Source: Pseudomonadota bacterium (GTDB lineage Bacteria > Pseudomonadota > Alphaproteobacteria > SHVZ01). From it: a stretch of DNA of 64,000 bases. The translations under genes were made by a program, and so were the position numbers. Location of the stretch: assembly GCA_016195085.1 (NCBI GenBank), contig JACQAG010000031.1, forward strand, positions 124,001-188,000, written 5' to 3'. The notes under the pieces were generated by a model. It worked only from the letters and a program-made list of their open reading frames with translations, was not told the DNA's origin and did not search any database. This document shows positions 43,688 to 52,251 of the stretch, one piece after another. Each line of letters starts with the position of its first letter. The first letter of the stretch is position 1.

Positions 43688-44161
43688 TCAAGCGACCATG
43701 AGGCTGCCCACCGCCAGACCCAAGCCGCAGGCGGTATGGGAGGCGAGCGACTGCAGGCAGGCGATGAGCGGTGCGGCGGTCTTGTTTCCGAGCACGCCGG
43801 CACCCATCGCCGGCATGAAGTAAAACCAAGGCACGACCACGCTGGCGACGCCGAAGACGAGCCCGTTGGCGAGACTGGGCTCGAGGCCCAGCACGGTGCG
43901 GATGAGCACGACATAGACGAGCCCGTAGAGAACGCCCACGGCGTAGTGGCCGACCCAGCCGATCACGATCTCGTTATTGACCGGTTCGGCCTTGGCGATC
44001 GGTTCGTGGAAGAACGTGCCCCTGGCCGCATGGCCGAACCAGCGTCCGACCAAGCCCCAATTGCCCGCGGGCAAGCCGGTCGCCAGGCGCAGCCCCTGCT
44101 GCCAAAGATCCAGAAACACGGTGCCCATGATGCCCGAAGCGACGATCTCCACGATGTTCAT
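43688..44161 (-). CDS. DUF2938 family membrane protein
   Basis: A 157-residue protein with four membrane helices and the DUF2938 pattern: MNIVEIVASGIMGTVFLDLW, NWGLVGRWFGH, the RGTFFHE turn, IGWVGHYAVGVLYG and a PWFYFMPAMGAGV segment. Start at ATG 44161 behind GGGGGA. Function unknown. Confidence 0.85.
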   Translation of the reverse strand: MNIVEIVASGIMGTVFLDLWQQGLRLATGLPAGNWGLVGRWFGHAARGTFFHEPIAKAEPVNNEIVIGWVGHYAVGVLYGLVYVVLIRTVLGLEPSLANGLVFGVASVVVPWFYFMPAMGAGVLGNKTAAPLIACLQSLASHTACGLGLAVGSLMVA

Positions 44162-44200
44162 TGTTCCCCCGATCGGACGACGCACAATTTTCTTGAGTCA

Positions 44201-44267
44201 TCGCCGGGCTTGACCCGGCGATCCATCGTGCGGCTGGAAGATGGACCCGCGGATCGAGTCCGCGGGT
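44201..44267. repeat. pair of TCAAG/TCGAG-loop hairpins
   Basis: Two perfect hairpins: TCGCCGGG/CCCGGCGA around CTTGA (44201-44221) and ACCCGCGGA/TCCGCGGGT around TCGAG (44245-44267). A third, weaker member (GCCGGA/TCCGGC around TCAAG) is at 52137-52153. These words are widespread between genes in alphaproteobacteria. They lie between the DUF2938 gene and an EamA gene. Confidence 0.75.
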
Positions 44268-44294
44268 GACGAAAGCAGAGTAGCATTCGCACCC

Positions 44295-45203
44295 TCACCG
44301 CCGCCGCGCCACGAACACGCCGATGAGGATGGCCGCGGCGGAGGCCACGATCGGTACGGTCAAGGGTTCGCCCAGGACCAGCACCGCGAGCGCCACGCCC
44401 AAGGGCGGCTGCAGGAACTGGAGGACGCCGATGCGGGCGACGCCACCGCGGCCGAGGGCCCAATACCAGGCGACATAGCCCAGGATCGAGATGCCGATGG
44501 CGAGATAGAGGACGCTCGCCCAGCCGAGCCATCCCGCGTCCTGCCAGGAGGGGCCGGACGCGAAAGCGGGCACGAAGGGCGCTTGCAGCGCGCCACCGAT
44601 GATCACCCCCCAGAAGGTGGTGGCCCAGGAGGAGTAGCCGGCGGCGGCAAGCCGGCCGCCTGAGACATAGCCGAGCGAGGCGACGATCGCCGCGCCGAAG
44701 ACGATGCTGTCGCCCATGAGGCCGGCGCCCTCGTCGCTGACGCCGCTGCGCGAGAACACGAGATAGATCTCGCCGGCGAGCGCCACGGCGCAGCCGGTCC
44801 ACCAGATCGGCGCCGGCCGCCTCAGGTCGAACAGCGCGGCAAAGAGTCCGGTGAACAGCGGCAGCGCCGCCAGGATGAGGGCGCTGTGGGAGGCCGAGGT
44901 GAAGTGGGTGCCGATGGCGAAGAACAAGGGGAAGAGCACGAAGCCGGAGAGGCCGGAGAGCCCGAGGAGCCCGAGCTGCATCCGCTGCTTGGGCAATCCC
45001 AGGCGCAATCCCAGGACCAGCGGCAGCGCCGCCGCCGCCGCCAGCACGCCCCGGAGCAAGGCCGCCAGCACCGGATCGAAAAGGGTGACCGCGATCTTGG
45101 TTGCGATCGGGCTGGCGGCGAAGAGAACGACGGCCAGGATCGCCGCGGCGAAGGCGCGGATATCCCGCTCAGGCGCGGATGCGGCGATCGAGGCGGGGCT
45201 CAC
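44295..45203 (-). CDS. EamA/DMT family transporter
   Basis: A 302-residue protein with ten predicted helices in two EamA repeats. Start placed at GTG 45203, which overlaps the vapC stop as GTGA; a TTG at 45218 would overlap vapC by 19 bp. It differs clearly from the HutC-linked EamA protein and has no visible link to the hut genes. Substrate unknown. Confidence 0.86.
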   Translation of the reverse strand: MSPASIAASAPERDIRAFAAAILAVVLFAASPIATKIAVTLFDPVLAALLRGVLAAAAALPLVLGLRLGLPKQRMQLGLLGLSGLSGFVLFPLFFAIGTHFTSASHSALILAALPLFTGLFAALFDLRRPAPIWWTGCAVALAGEIYLVFSRSGVSDEGAGLMGDSIVFGAAIVASLGYVSGGRLAAAGYSSWATTFWGVIIGGALQAPFVPAFASGPSWQDAGWLGWASVLYLAIGISILGYVAWYWALGRGGVARIGVLQFLQPPLGVALAVLVLGEPLTVPIVASAAAILIGVFVARRR

Positions 45204-45598
45204 GTTTGCCGGGGACAAGCGGTGACATCGGTGCGGGTGAAGTCATCACCTTTGTAGAGCAGCGGCTCGCCGCTCGCCTTGGCGAGAGCGTAGGCGAAGC
45301 AGTCGCCGTAGTTGAGACCAGCGGCATGGCGTCCCCGGCCGAAACGACGCTGGGCCGAACGTGCGATCTCGACCTGCTCGACATCCACGGCGACGACCTC
45401 GACGCGCGCACGGTGTAGGAACAGATCCAATTCCCGGCCGGCCAGCTCGCCGCCGCGCGCTTCCAGAACGATCGCCGCCTCGAGCACGGTCGCCGCCGAG
45501 ACGAGGCGCCTTGGGTCGGCTTCGATGAGTTCGTTGAAGCGCCGCCGCTCGGGCTCGTCGCCCAGAATGGCGATGAGAGCCGATGTGTCGATCACCAT
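45200..45598 (-). CDS. vapC: VapC-type PIN domain toxin
   Basis: A 132-residue PIN-domain ribonuclease, expected to cut tRNA or rRNA when freed from its antitoxin. The acidic site is intact: Asp4 (MVIDTSAL), Glu40 (TVLEAAIV), Asp99 (NYGDCFAYALA) and Asp118/119 (YKGDDF). It follows vapB by 12 bp on the same strand. Confidence 0.92.
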   Translation of the reverse strand: MVIDTSALIAILGDEPERRRFNELIEADPRRLVSAATVLEAAIVLEARGGELAGRELDLFLHRARVEVVAVDVEQVEIARSAQRRFGRGRHAAGLNYGDCFAYALAKASGEPLLYKGDDFTRTDVTACPRQT

Positions 45599-45610
45599 GG
45601 CCCGCGCTCG

Positions 45611-45865
45611 TCAGCGAGGCAGGCCATGTTCGTCATAGTCGATGATCTCATCGGAGCTGCGCCGGTCCCGGCGCGTGAGCCTGCCGCAGCGCTTGGCGAT
45701 CTCGTCGAGCTCGTCGGCGAGTGAGCGACCTCGGCTGCGCGCGTTGAGACGCTGCAGCCGCTCGCGGATGGCGGTCGCGACCGCATCGGTCAAACTCTCG
45801 CCGGTCCGTCGAGACAGCTCCCGTGCCAGCCGATCGGTCTCCGCGTCCTTGATGCTCAGGGCCAT
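45611..45865 (-). CDS. vapB: VapB-type antitoxin
   Basis: An 84-residue protein of the VapB/Rv0623-like group: DNA-binding N-terminus ALSIKDAETDRLARELSRRT then GESLTDAVATAIRERL, and an acidic, probably disordered C-terminus (SSDEIIDYDEHGLPR) that would cap the toxin. It comes first in the operon, as usual, and its promoter holds the operator described separately. Confidence 0.9.
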   Translation of the reverse strand: MALSIKDAETDRLARELSRRTGESLTDAVATAIRERLQRLNARSRGRSLADELDEIAKRCGRLTRRDRRSSDEIIDYDEHGLPR

Positions 45866-45869
45866 GGAA

Positions 45870-45904
45870 TCTACCTAGGTAGAAAATAATCTATATTCTA
45901 CCTA
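45870..45904. promoter_or_regulatory. vapBC operator/promoter
   Basis: A perfect 14-bp palindrome TCTACCTAGGTAGA lies at 45870-45883, and its half TAGGTAGAA is repeated inverted as TTCTACCTA at 45896-45904. A minus-strand TATAGATTAT between them is a candidate -10 element. The palindrome ends five bases from the vapB ATG, so the mRNA leader is very short. VapB dimers with or without VapC should bind here. Confidence 0.8.
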
Positions 45905-45923
45905 AAGCATACGAGCCGCGCAA

Positions 45924-46871
45924 TCAGCTGTCGAGCCAGCCGGCGCGGCGGAGCTGGCGCATATAGGTGCGGCTCACCGGAATGCGCGTCCCGTTGGTGA
46001 GCACCAGCTGGGCGCGGTGGCCGTTGCGCTCGACCGTGGCCACCGCCCGCCTTGCCACCCAGTAGGAGCGATGCACTTGCTGGCCCATGGCAGGGTCGAG
46101 CTCGGCCACCGCATCGGACATGCGGAAGAGGATGAGATCGCTGCCAAGCGCGGTGGTGATCCTGAGATAGTGATCTTCGGTGGCGATCGAGAGCAAATCC
46201 GTGCCCAGCCTTGCCGGTATGCGGCGGATGAACCGCTGGCCGTCCGCGCCCGGGCCGGCTCCGGCCTCGCTCGCTTCCATCGCTGGTTGCGGCGGGAGCG
46301 CCGGCCCGGACTGGGCGCGGGCGCGCCGCGTGTTGATGATGGTCAGCGGCACGCTGATGAGCGCGATCATGGTGGTGACCGAGCCATAGAGCGCCAGGAG
46401 ATCGGTCGGCGCCAGCTTCGGCGGATGCCCGAACGCCGCCTGCAGCAGAATCGCCACGCCGGCGCTGGGCAGGCTCGCCAGCACCGTGCCGGCGAGCGCC
46501 TGCAGGGCGGGATGCCAGGTGCTGCTGATCCGGTGCCGGACCGCGAAGCGGATGGCCGGCTCGACCACCAGGCCGATGAGCGGGATGGCGAGCATCCAGA
46601 AGGCGAACCGCTCGATCAGCTCGAAGTCGCGGGTGCCATAGGGCCTGAGCCAGGCCACCGCCGCGCCGATGGCGAGCAGCACCGCCATCCCCTGCGCCGA
46701 GCGGACGAGCGTGGTCCGTTCGCGAAGCGCGAGCTGTCCGTCGCCGGCCGTTGACGAAATCTCGAGAACGATTGGCGTATCCGCGCTCGTCCCGGCATTC
46801 CCTTCGCTGTATGTCGGCGGCGGTGGCGACCCCGATGGACGGTCGCCGAAGGGATGGGAAAGGGGAGTCAT
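45924..46871 (-). CDS. LytTR-domain transcriptional regulator with membrane segments
   Basis: A 315-residue protein. An N-terminal disordered stretch is followed by four membrane helices (about residues 60-185), then a C-terminal LytTR DNA-binding domain (about 215-315), recognisable from LLSIATEDHYLRITTALGSD, MGQQVHRSYWVARRAVATVE and GTRIPVSRTYMRQLR. I give the ATG at 46871; ATG 46880 is equally possible. Either way its start codon overlaps that of the divergent membrane gene at 46870, so the two promoters must lie inside each other's coding regions. It probably controls the divergent ABC/outer-membrane operon. Confidence 0.85.
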   Translation of the reverse strand: MTPLSHPFGDRPSGSPPPPTYSEGNAGTSADTPIVLEISSTAGDGQLALRERTTLVRSAQGMAVLLAIGAAVAWLRPYGTRDFELIERFAFWMLAIPLIGLVVEPAIRFAVRHRISSTWHPALQALAGTVLASLPSAGVAILLQAAFGHPPKLAPTDLLALYGSVTTMIALISVPLTIINTRRARAQSGPALPPQPAMEASEAGAGPGADGQRFIRRIPARLGTDLLSIATEDHYLRITTALGSDLILFRMSDAVAELDPAMGQQVHRSYWVARRAVATVERNGHRAQLVLTNGTRIPVSRTYMRQLRRAGWLDS

Positions 46872-47463
46872 GCTGCTCATGGCGTGGGTCGCAATCCTGG
46901 CATTGGCGACATCGGCGGCACAAGCGGCCGAGATCGGCGCCATCCTACAAGGGACGCCTTTGTGGGTATATCCGCTGCTCGGGCTGTTGATCTATCTCGG
47001 TCTGCAGGCGAGGCGGGAGCGCGTCGCCCGGCCGCTCAGGCTCCTGATCACGCCTGCCGTCTTCATCGGCTGGGGGATCGTCGGCGTGCTGGTGAAACCG
47101 GGCTTCGGCCCGGTCCTGGCCCTGGATTGGCTGGGGGCCGCCGCCGCCGGGATGGCGCTGGCGGCCGCCAGTCTCGATACCAGCCGATGGCGGGTCGAGG
47201 GCGGCCTCGTTCGCCTGCCCGGGAGCTGGTTCCCGCTCATCCGCAATCTGGCGATCTTCGCTGCCAAATACGCTCTTGCCGTCGCCGCCGCCACGCTGCC
47301 GGGCAGGCGGGGCAGTCTGGTGCTCTGGGATGTCGCCGTATCCGGCGCTAGCGTCGGCTACTTCGCTTTCTGGCTGGTGCAACTGGCCCGGCTCTACCGG
47401 CGCTCCGCGCCCGTTGCCGACCAGCCCAAGGACCGCATCGCCGAGGCCGGAGACAGCGCATGA
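46870..47463 (+). CDS. small integral membrane protein, first gene of ABC/outer-membrane operon
   Basis: A 197-residue protein with five or six helices and an N-terminal signal-like segment (MLLMAWVAILALATSAAQAA). The TPLWVYPLLGLLIYLGLQARR stretch resembles the DUF6622 type; this match is from memory and weak. Start at ATG 46870 behind GGGGAG. Its stop overlaps the ATPase start as ATGA. Confidence 0.7.
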   Translation: MLLMAWVAILALATSAAQAAEIGAILQGTPLWVYPLLGLLIYLGLQARRERVARPLRLLITPAVFIGWGIVGVLVKPGFGPVLALDWLGAAAAGMALAAASLDTSRWRVEGGLVRLPGSWFPLIRNLAIFAAKYALAVAAATLPGRRGSLVLWDVAVSGASVGYFAFWLVQLARLYRRSAPVADQPKDRIAEAGDSA

Positions 47464-48185
47464 CCGGCATCCCTGCGGAGTCGAGCGAGGCCCAGCCGGT
47501 GGTCAGGCTCCGCCATGTGAGCAAGACCTATGACGAAGACGGGCTCACCGTGGCCGCCGTCAATTCCATCAGCCTCGACATACCGGGCGGGCGGTTCGCG
47601 ATGATCGTCGGGCCGTCGGGCAGCGGCAAGACCACGCTCTTGAATCTCATCGGCTGCATCGATCGGCCGACCTCGGGCCAAGTCGAGGTCTGCGGCGAGG
47701 AGGTGGGGGTGCTGACCGACCGCGCGGTCACGGATTTCCGCGCCCGCAACATCGCCTTCATCTTCCAGAACTTCAACCTGTTCCCGGTGCTCTCGGCCTT
47801 CGAGAACGTCGAGTATCCCTTGCTGCTCCTGGGCGTGGCCGCCGCCGAGCGGCGCCAACGCACGCTGGCGCTGCTGGAATCCGTCGGTCTCCTCGACCAG
47901 CGACGCCATCGTCCCAACCAGCTGAGCGGCGGACAGAAGCAGCGCGTGGCGATCGCCCGGGCGCTGGTCAAGAAGCCGGCGCTGGTGCTCGCCGACGAGC
48001 CCACGGCCAATCTCGACAGCCACACCGGCGCCGCCATCATCGCCGTCATGCGCCGGATGCAGGAGGAGCACAAGGTGAGCTTCGTCTTCTCCACCCACGA
48101 CCCTGAGCTCATGTCCCATGCCGAGGACACCTTCGCCATCCGTGACGGAGCGCTGGTCGAGCACCGCTCGGGAACGATCCGATGA
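47460..48185 (+). CDS. ABC transporter ATP-binding protein, LolD/MacB type
   Basis: A 241-residue ATPase with Walker A GPSGSGKTT, Q-loop FIFQNFNLFP, signature LSGGQKQR, Walker B LVLADEPTANLD and the switch histidine in FSTHD. The LolD/MacB class couples to FtsX-type permeases and acts on the periplasmic side rather than importing solutes. It overlaps genes on both sides by four bases. Confidence 0.92.
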   Translation: MTGIPAESSEAQPVVRLRHVSKTYDEDGLTVAAVNSISLDIPGGRFAMIVGPSGSGKTTLLNLIGCIDRPTSGQVEVCGEEVGVLTDRAVTDFRARNIAFIFQNFNLFPVLSAFENVEYPLLLLGVAAAERRQRTLALLESVGLLDQRRHRPNQLSGGQKQRVAIARALVKKPALVLADEPTANLDSHTGAAIIAVMRRMQEEHKVSFVFSTHDPELMSHAEDTFAIRDGALVEHRSGTIR

Positions 48186-49579
48186 TGCTCTTCAAAATCG
48201 CCTTTCGGAACATTCGCCGCAACGCACGCCGCTCGACCATGACCGCATCCGCCATCGTCGTCGGCGCCGTCGCCTTGGTGCTGTTCGGGGAGTTCATGGC
48301 CAATGTGACCACGGGATTTCAGACCAACACGGTCGAGCGGACCGGGCATCTTTCGGTCTTCCGCGCCGGCTATTTCGATTTCGGCGCCGGAAACCCCGCT
48401 GCCTACGGCATCGCCGACTATCGCCGGGTCATGGACCTCATCGCCGAGGATCCGGTGCTCCGCCCCTGGCTCAACGTCGTGACGCCGACGGTCACGCTGT
48501 TCGGCATCGCCGGCAATTTCGACATCGACGCATCCAAGACCTTCTTCGGCTCCGGCGTCGTCCCGTCCGATCGCGATCGCATGCGGCTGTGGGACGAATA
48601 CGGCATCTTCCGCGGCCGCATCCTCGCCGATTCCGGACTCAGCGACGACGACGAGACGGTGGGCGTCGTCGGCATCGGGCTCGCGCGCGCGTTGGGTCTC
48701 TGCGAGGCCCTCAAGCTCGCCAATTGTCCGCCGCGTCCCAGGGCCGCGGAGGAGCCGGGCGAGACGGCCGCTTCCGAGCTGATGGATCTTGCCCGCCGCG
48801 ACCGCGACACGATCTCGCCGCAGCACGCCGATGCGGCGCCGCGCCTGGATCTCCTGGCGGCAACCGCCGGCGGCGCTCCCAATGTGCTGAGCCTGACGGT
48901 GAGCAAGGCCGAGCCGCAAGGGGCGAAGGAGCTGGACGATGCGTTCATCGCCATGCACTTCAAGCTGGCGCAGCGGCTTCTCTACGGCCGCGGCGAGCCG
49001 AAGGCGGTCGGCATCGTGCTCCAACTGCATCGCAGCGAAGACATGGCGGCGGCGCGCGTCCGTCTCGAGCGCCTGTTCAAGGAGCGGGCGCTCGAGCTCG
49101 AGGTGCGCGACTTCACCGAGCTCTTGCCCTTCTACAAGCAGGTGATCGGCCTCTTTGGCGCGATCTTCTCGTTCATTGCGGCGATCATGGGTGTGATCGT
49201 GCTGTTCACCGTGGTCAACACCATGAGCATGACGGTGATCGAGCGCACCAACGAGATCGGCACGGCACGCGCCATGGGCGTCAGGCGGAGCGTGATCCGA
49301 CGGCAGTTCCTGATCGAGGGCTGGATGCTGGGCGCCATCGGCGCCAGCGTCGGGTTGATCCTGGCGGCACTCCTCGCCTGGCTCATCAACAATGGCGGTC
49401 TCACCTGGACGCCGCCGGGCCAGGCGCTGCCGGTGCCGCTCCGCGTGCTCACCAGCGGCGTGGCGCCGCTCAACCTCGCTGTGTGGCTGGGGCTGGTGGC
49501 GGTCGCCACCGTCGCCGCGCTGATCCCGGCCAACCGCGCGGCGCGGCTGCCGGTGGTCGATGCCCTGAGGCATGTATGA
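48182..49579 (+). CDS. FtsX-like ABC permease, LolC/E-MacB type
   Basis: A 465-residue permease with one N-terminal helix, a large periplasmic region (about 45-315), and three C-terminal helices containing the FtsX block NTMSMTVIERTNEIGTARAM then GVRRSVIRRQFLIEG. The periplasmic insert is long for LolE. With the LolA-like protein and beta-barrel encoded next, the set resembles a route for moving a lipid or lipoprotein across the envelope. Confidence 0.9.
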   Translation: MMLFKIAFRNIRRNARRSTMTASAIVVGAVALVLFGEFMANVTTGFQTNTVERTGHLSVFRAGYFDFGAGNPAAYGIADYRRVMDLIAEDPVLRPWLNVVTPTVTLFGIAGNFDIDASKTFFGSGVVPSDRDRMRLWDEYGIFRGRILADSGLSDDDETVGVVGIGLARALGLCEALKLANCPPRPRAAEEPGETAASELMDLARRDRDTISPQHADAAPRLDLLAATAGGAPNVLSLTVSKAEPQGAKELDDAFIAMHFKLAQRLLYGRGEPKAVGIVLQLHRSEDMAAARVRLERLFKERALELEVRDFTELLPFYKQVIGLFGAIFSFIAAIMGVIVLFTVVNTMSMTVIERTNEIGTARAMGVRRSVIRRQFLIEGWMLGAIGASVGLILAALLAWLINNGGLTWTPPGQALPVPLRVLTSGVAPLNLAVWLGLVAVATVAALIPANRAARLPVVDALRHV

Positions 49580-50382
49580 GCGCCGTCGGTTCCCGCCTCG
49601 CGGCGGCGCTGGCGATCGCCTTGCTGGCGGCGCTCGTCGCCGCACCGGCCAAATCGCAGCCGGCGGCCGCAGCGCCGACGGCTGAGGAGATCATCGCGGC
49701 CGCTGATCTCGTGCGCAATCCCGACAAGGCCTTCCGGCTGACCTCCACGCTCATCGAATATGTCGGCGGCAAGCCGCGCGACCGGGTGGTGCTCGTCATC
49801 TTCGCGCGCGAGGACAAGGCGACGCGGCAGTTCAGCAATCTCGCGCGCTATGCCGAGCCGTTGCGCGACACCGGCAAGATGGCGCTCTTGAATGCGCCCA
49901 ATCTCTGGTTCTATGACCCTGCCTCGAAAACCAGCATCCGCATCTCCCCGCAGCAGCGCCTCATCGGCCAGGCCTCGGATGCCGACGTGCTGACCGTCAA
50001 TCTCGCCCGCGACTACCGGGGCGTGATCCTCGGCGAGGAGACCCTGCAGGACGCCGACCGCAAGGACCGCCTTTGCTGGCATCTCGATATGACCGCGGCG
50101 ACTGCCGATGCGATCTACAGCCGAATGGAGTACTGGGTCGAGCGCGGCACCTATCGCGCGGTCAAGGCCAAGTTCTATTCCGACAGCGGCAGGTTGCTGA
50201 AGATCGCCTATTTCCGCAAATACCAAGAGCAGCTGGGCCAGCTCAGGCCGACCGAGACGATCATCATCGATGCGGTCGATGCGAATCTGGTGACCACCAT
50301 CAACTCCACCGACTATCGCTTCCAAGATATCCCCGACACCTGGTTCCAGCGGGACTTCCTGCCGCGGCTCAAGGTCGACTGA
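49576..50382 (+). CDS. outer membrane lipoprotein-sorting protein, LolA-like
   Basis: A 268-residue periplasmic protein with a signal peptide (cleavage near AAPAKSQ). The mature part fits the LolA-like family that carries lipids or lipoproteins: RLTSTLIEYVGGKPRDRVVL, LLNAPNLWFYDPASKTSIRI then SPQQRLIGQASDADVL, and a closing DIPDTWFQRDFLPRL. ATG at 49576 overlaps the permease stop; its stop overlaps the next ATG by one base. Confidence 0.86.
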   Translation: MSAVGSRLAAALAIALLAALVAAPAKSQPAAAAPTAEEIIAAADLVRNPDKAFRLTSTLIEYVGGKPRDRVVLVIFAREDKATRQFSNLARYAEPLRDTGKMALLNAPNLWFYDPASKTSIRISPQQRLIGQASDADVLTVNLARDYRGVILGEETLQDADRKDRLCWHLDMTAATADAIYSRMEYWVERGTYRAVKAKFYSDSGRLLKIAYFRKYQEQLGQLRPTETIIIDAVDANLVTTINSTDYRFQDIPDTWFQRDFLPRLKVD

Positions 50383-51800
50383 TGCGGCGCCTCACCGGCG
50401 CTCTTTTGGCCTTGGCGCTCGCAGCGGCGGCGCCGGGCCCGGCCCATGCCGAGGAGAACGACGACCTCGAGCGCATCCCCGGCGCGATCGAGGATCCGTC
50501 CCGCGCCGACCCCGCGGGCGGGGTCGCACCGACGGCTTCTCTCGGCCAGCGCCGCTTGCGGCTCCATCTCGAGGATGCGGCGGTCCTGGCCCTGCTCCGG
50601 CGGCCGATCGTGGGCTTCCCGCCGCCGGCGCCGCCGGACTGGCAGAACCGCACCAGCTTCGATGGCAGCAACCAATGGGATCTGGCCGATGGTCTGACCG
50701 CAAGCCTCAGCGACCGCTTGACCTGGCGCGAGACGAGCGACTTCGGTCTCGGAGCGCGGCGGTCGGCTCGCAACGATTTCCGCGAGGGCTATCTCACCTG
50801 GGAGCCGGCCGGCACGGTCTATCTCGAAGCCGGCCGCATCAATCTCCGCAACGGCATCGCGCTCGGATTCAATCCGACCGATTTCTTCAAGGCGCGGACC
50901 CAGGTCGACCAGGCCTCGCTCGATCCTTCGGCGCAGAGCCGCAATCGGCTCGGCACGCTGATGGCGCGCGCCCAAGGCATCTGGGAGGCGGGCTCGCTCA
51001 GCGTCGCGGTAGCACCCGGGCTCTATTCCCCGAGCCCGCTCGCGGCGATGAGGTCGGCCTTCGATCCGGGCTTCGAGCGCACCAACGCCGCCGACCGGCT
51101 GCTGCTGAGCGCCAGCCACGACCTGGCAGGTCTCAACCCGCAGCTCCTCGCCTATCGGGAAGGGGCGGACATGAAGACCGGCCTCAACCTCTCGCGCCAG
51201 TTGGGGCAGAGCGTGATCGCCTATGCCGAATGGGCCGGCGGAAGCGAGCGGCCGCTGATCGCCGAGGCGCTCGCCTATGGCCGGCGCACCGGAACGCTGC
51301 CGGCCAGCGCACCGACGCTGCCGCCGACCACCTTCGACAAGCGGTTCCGCAATGATCTCGCGCTCGGCGCGTCCTGGGCCAGCGCCCTCGGCTTCACCAC
51401 CAATCTCGAATACCACTATCACCAGGCGGGATTCTCCGATGCCGACTGGCGCAACTGGTTCGCCATCGGCCGTGCCCGCCCAGGCGTCCCGCAAGTCGCC
51501 AGCGAGCTCTGGTACGTCCGCGCCTTCGCCGCCGACCGGCAGCAGCCGCTGACGCGGCAGCAGATGTTTCTCCGCGCCAACATGCCCGACGCGTTCTGGC
51601 GCGGCCTCGAGCTGACGGCGCTCGCCTTCGTCGACCTCACCGACGGCTCCAGCCTGGCGCAGCTATCGGCCAGCTACTACCTGACGAATGCCTGGACCAT
51701 CGGCGCCTATGTCAGCGCCAATCTCGGCAGCCCGCGCTCCGAGCGCGGCAGTCTGCCGCAGGCGGCAAGCGCCATCCTGCAGCTCGTGCGGTATTTTTGA
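50382..51800 (+). CDS. outer membrane beta-barrel protein
   Basis: A 472-residue protein with a signal peptide (MRRLTGALLALALAAAAPGP, cleavage AHA|EE at 23/24). Alternating hydrophobic strands run along its length, and the last residue is Phe (LVRYF), the usual signal for insertion by the BAM machinery. I recognise segments similar to DUF1302/alginate-export-type barrels (VYLEAGRINLRNGIALGFNP) but cannot fix the family. It ends the LytTR-linked operon. Confidence 0.8.
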   Translation: MRRLTGALLALALAAAAPGPAHAEENDDLERIPGAIEDPSRADPAGGVAPTASLGQRRLRLHLEDAAVLALLRRPIVGFPPPAPPDWQNRTSFDGSNQWDLADGLTASLSDRLTWRETSDFGLGARRSARNDFREGYLTWEPAGTVYLEAGRINLRNGIALGFNPTDFFKARTQVDQASLDPSAQSRNRLGTLMARAQGIWEAGSLSVAVAPGLYSPSPLAAMRSAFDPGFERTNAADRLLLSASHDLAGLNPQLLAYREGADMKTGLNLSRQLGQSVIAYAEWAGGSERPLIAEALAYGRRTGTLPASAPTLPPTTFDKRFRNDLALGASWASALGFTTNLEYHYHQAGFSDADWRNWFAIGRARPGVPQVASELWYVRAFAADRQQPLTRQQMFLRANMPDAFWRGLELTALAFVDLTDGSSLAQLSASYYLTNAWTIGAYVSANLGSPRSERGSLPQAASAILQLVRYF

Positions 51801-52251
51801 GGGCGGGGAGACAGTCGGCTTACAAATCGAAGCATTCATGAGAGGCAAAGCGGTTGAGATGGCGGCTGCTTGGGCCTGAGCATCCCGCGTGCTCTCGGAG
51901 ATCCTGAACGCCGACACCGACCCAATCACCCGCGACAGGCTGCATCCGATGTTGCGTGCCGGCATAGAGGAGAGCGCCGAGCGCGTCTTCTGATGGCCGT
52001 CGACGCTGGCCTTCACCTCCGCAATATGCTCGCGGCCATCGCCGGCAGACCGAGCTTTCTCCTTCTATCAACTCGTCATGCACGTGCTTGACCCGCACAT
52101 CCACGTCGTGCCGCGACTCGGCCGAGGATTTGGATTGCCGGATCAAGTCCGGCGATGGCGACTTAAATCATGTCGCGGGATGCGACGCCCGCATTCGAGC
52201 GGTAGGTTATGCTCAACCGGACGGAAGCGGGGCAGGCTCGGATCCGGCCGC
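51801..52251. other. intergenic region, no gene seen
   Basis: A 451-bp stretch between the outer membrane protein gene and the end of ychF. Short ORFs here have no start signals, coding bias or family resemblance that I can see. It holds one TCAAG-loop hairpin (52137-52153) with adjoining words of the same repeat type. Confidence 0.6.

Noticed and set aside
47528-49645. A 705-residue minus-strand open frame over the ABC transporter genes
   Set aside because: Low-complexity antisense shadow; the ATPase and permease on the plus strand carry intact motifs.
51801-52251. Candidate short genes and a gene relic
   Set aside because: Short frames lack start signals and family resemblance; the sequence is partly made of alphaproteobacterial hairpin repeats.
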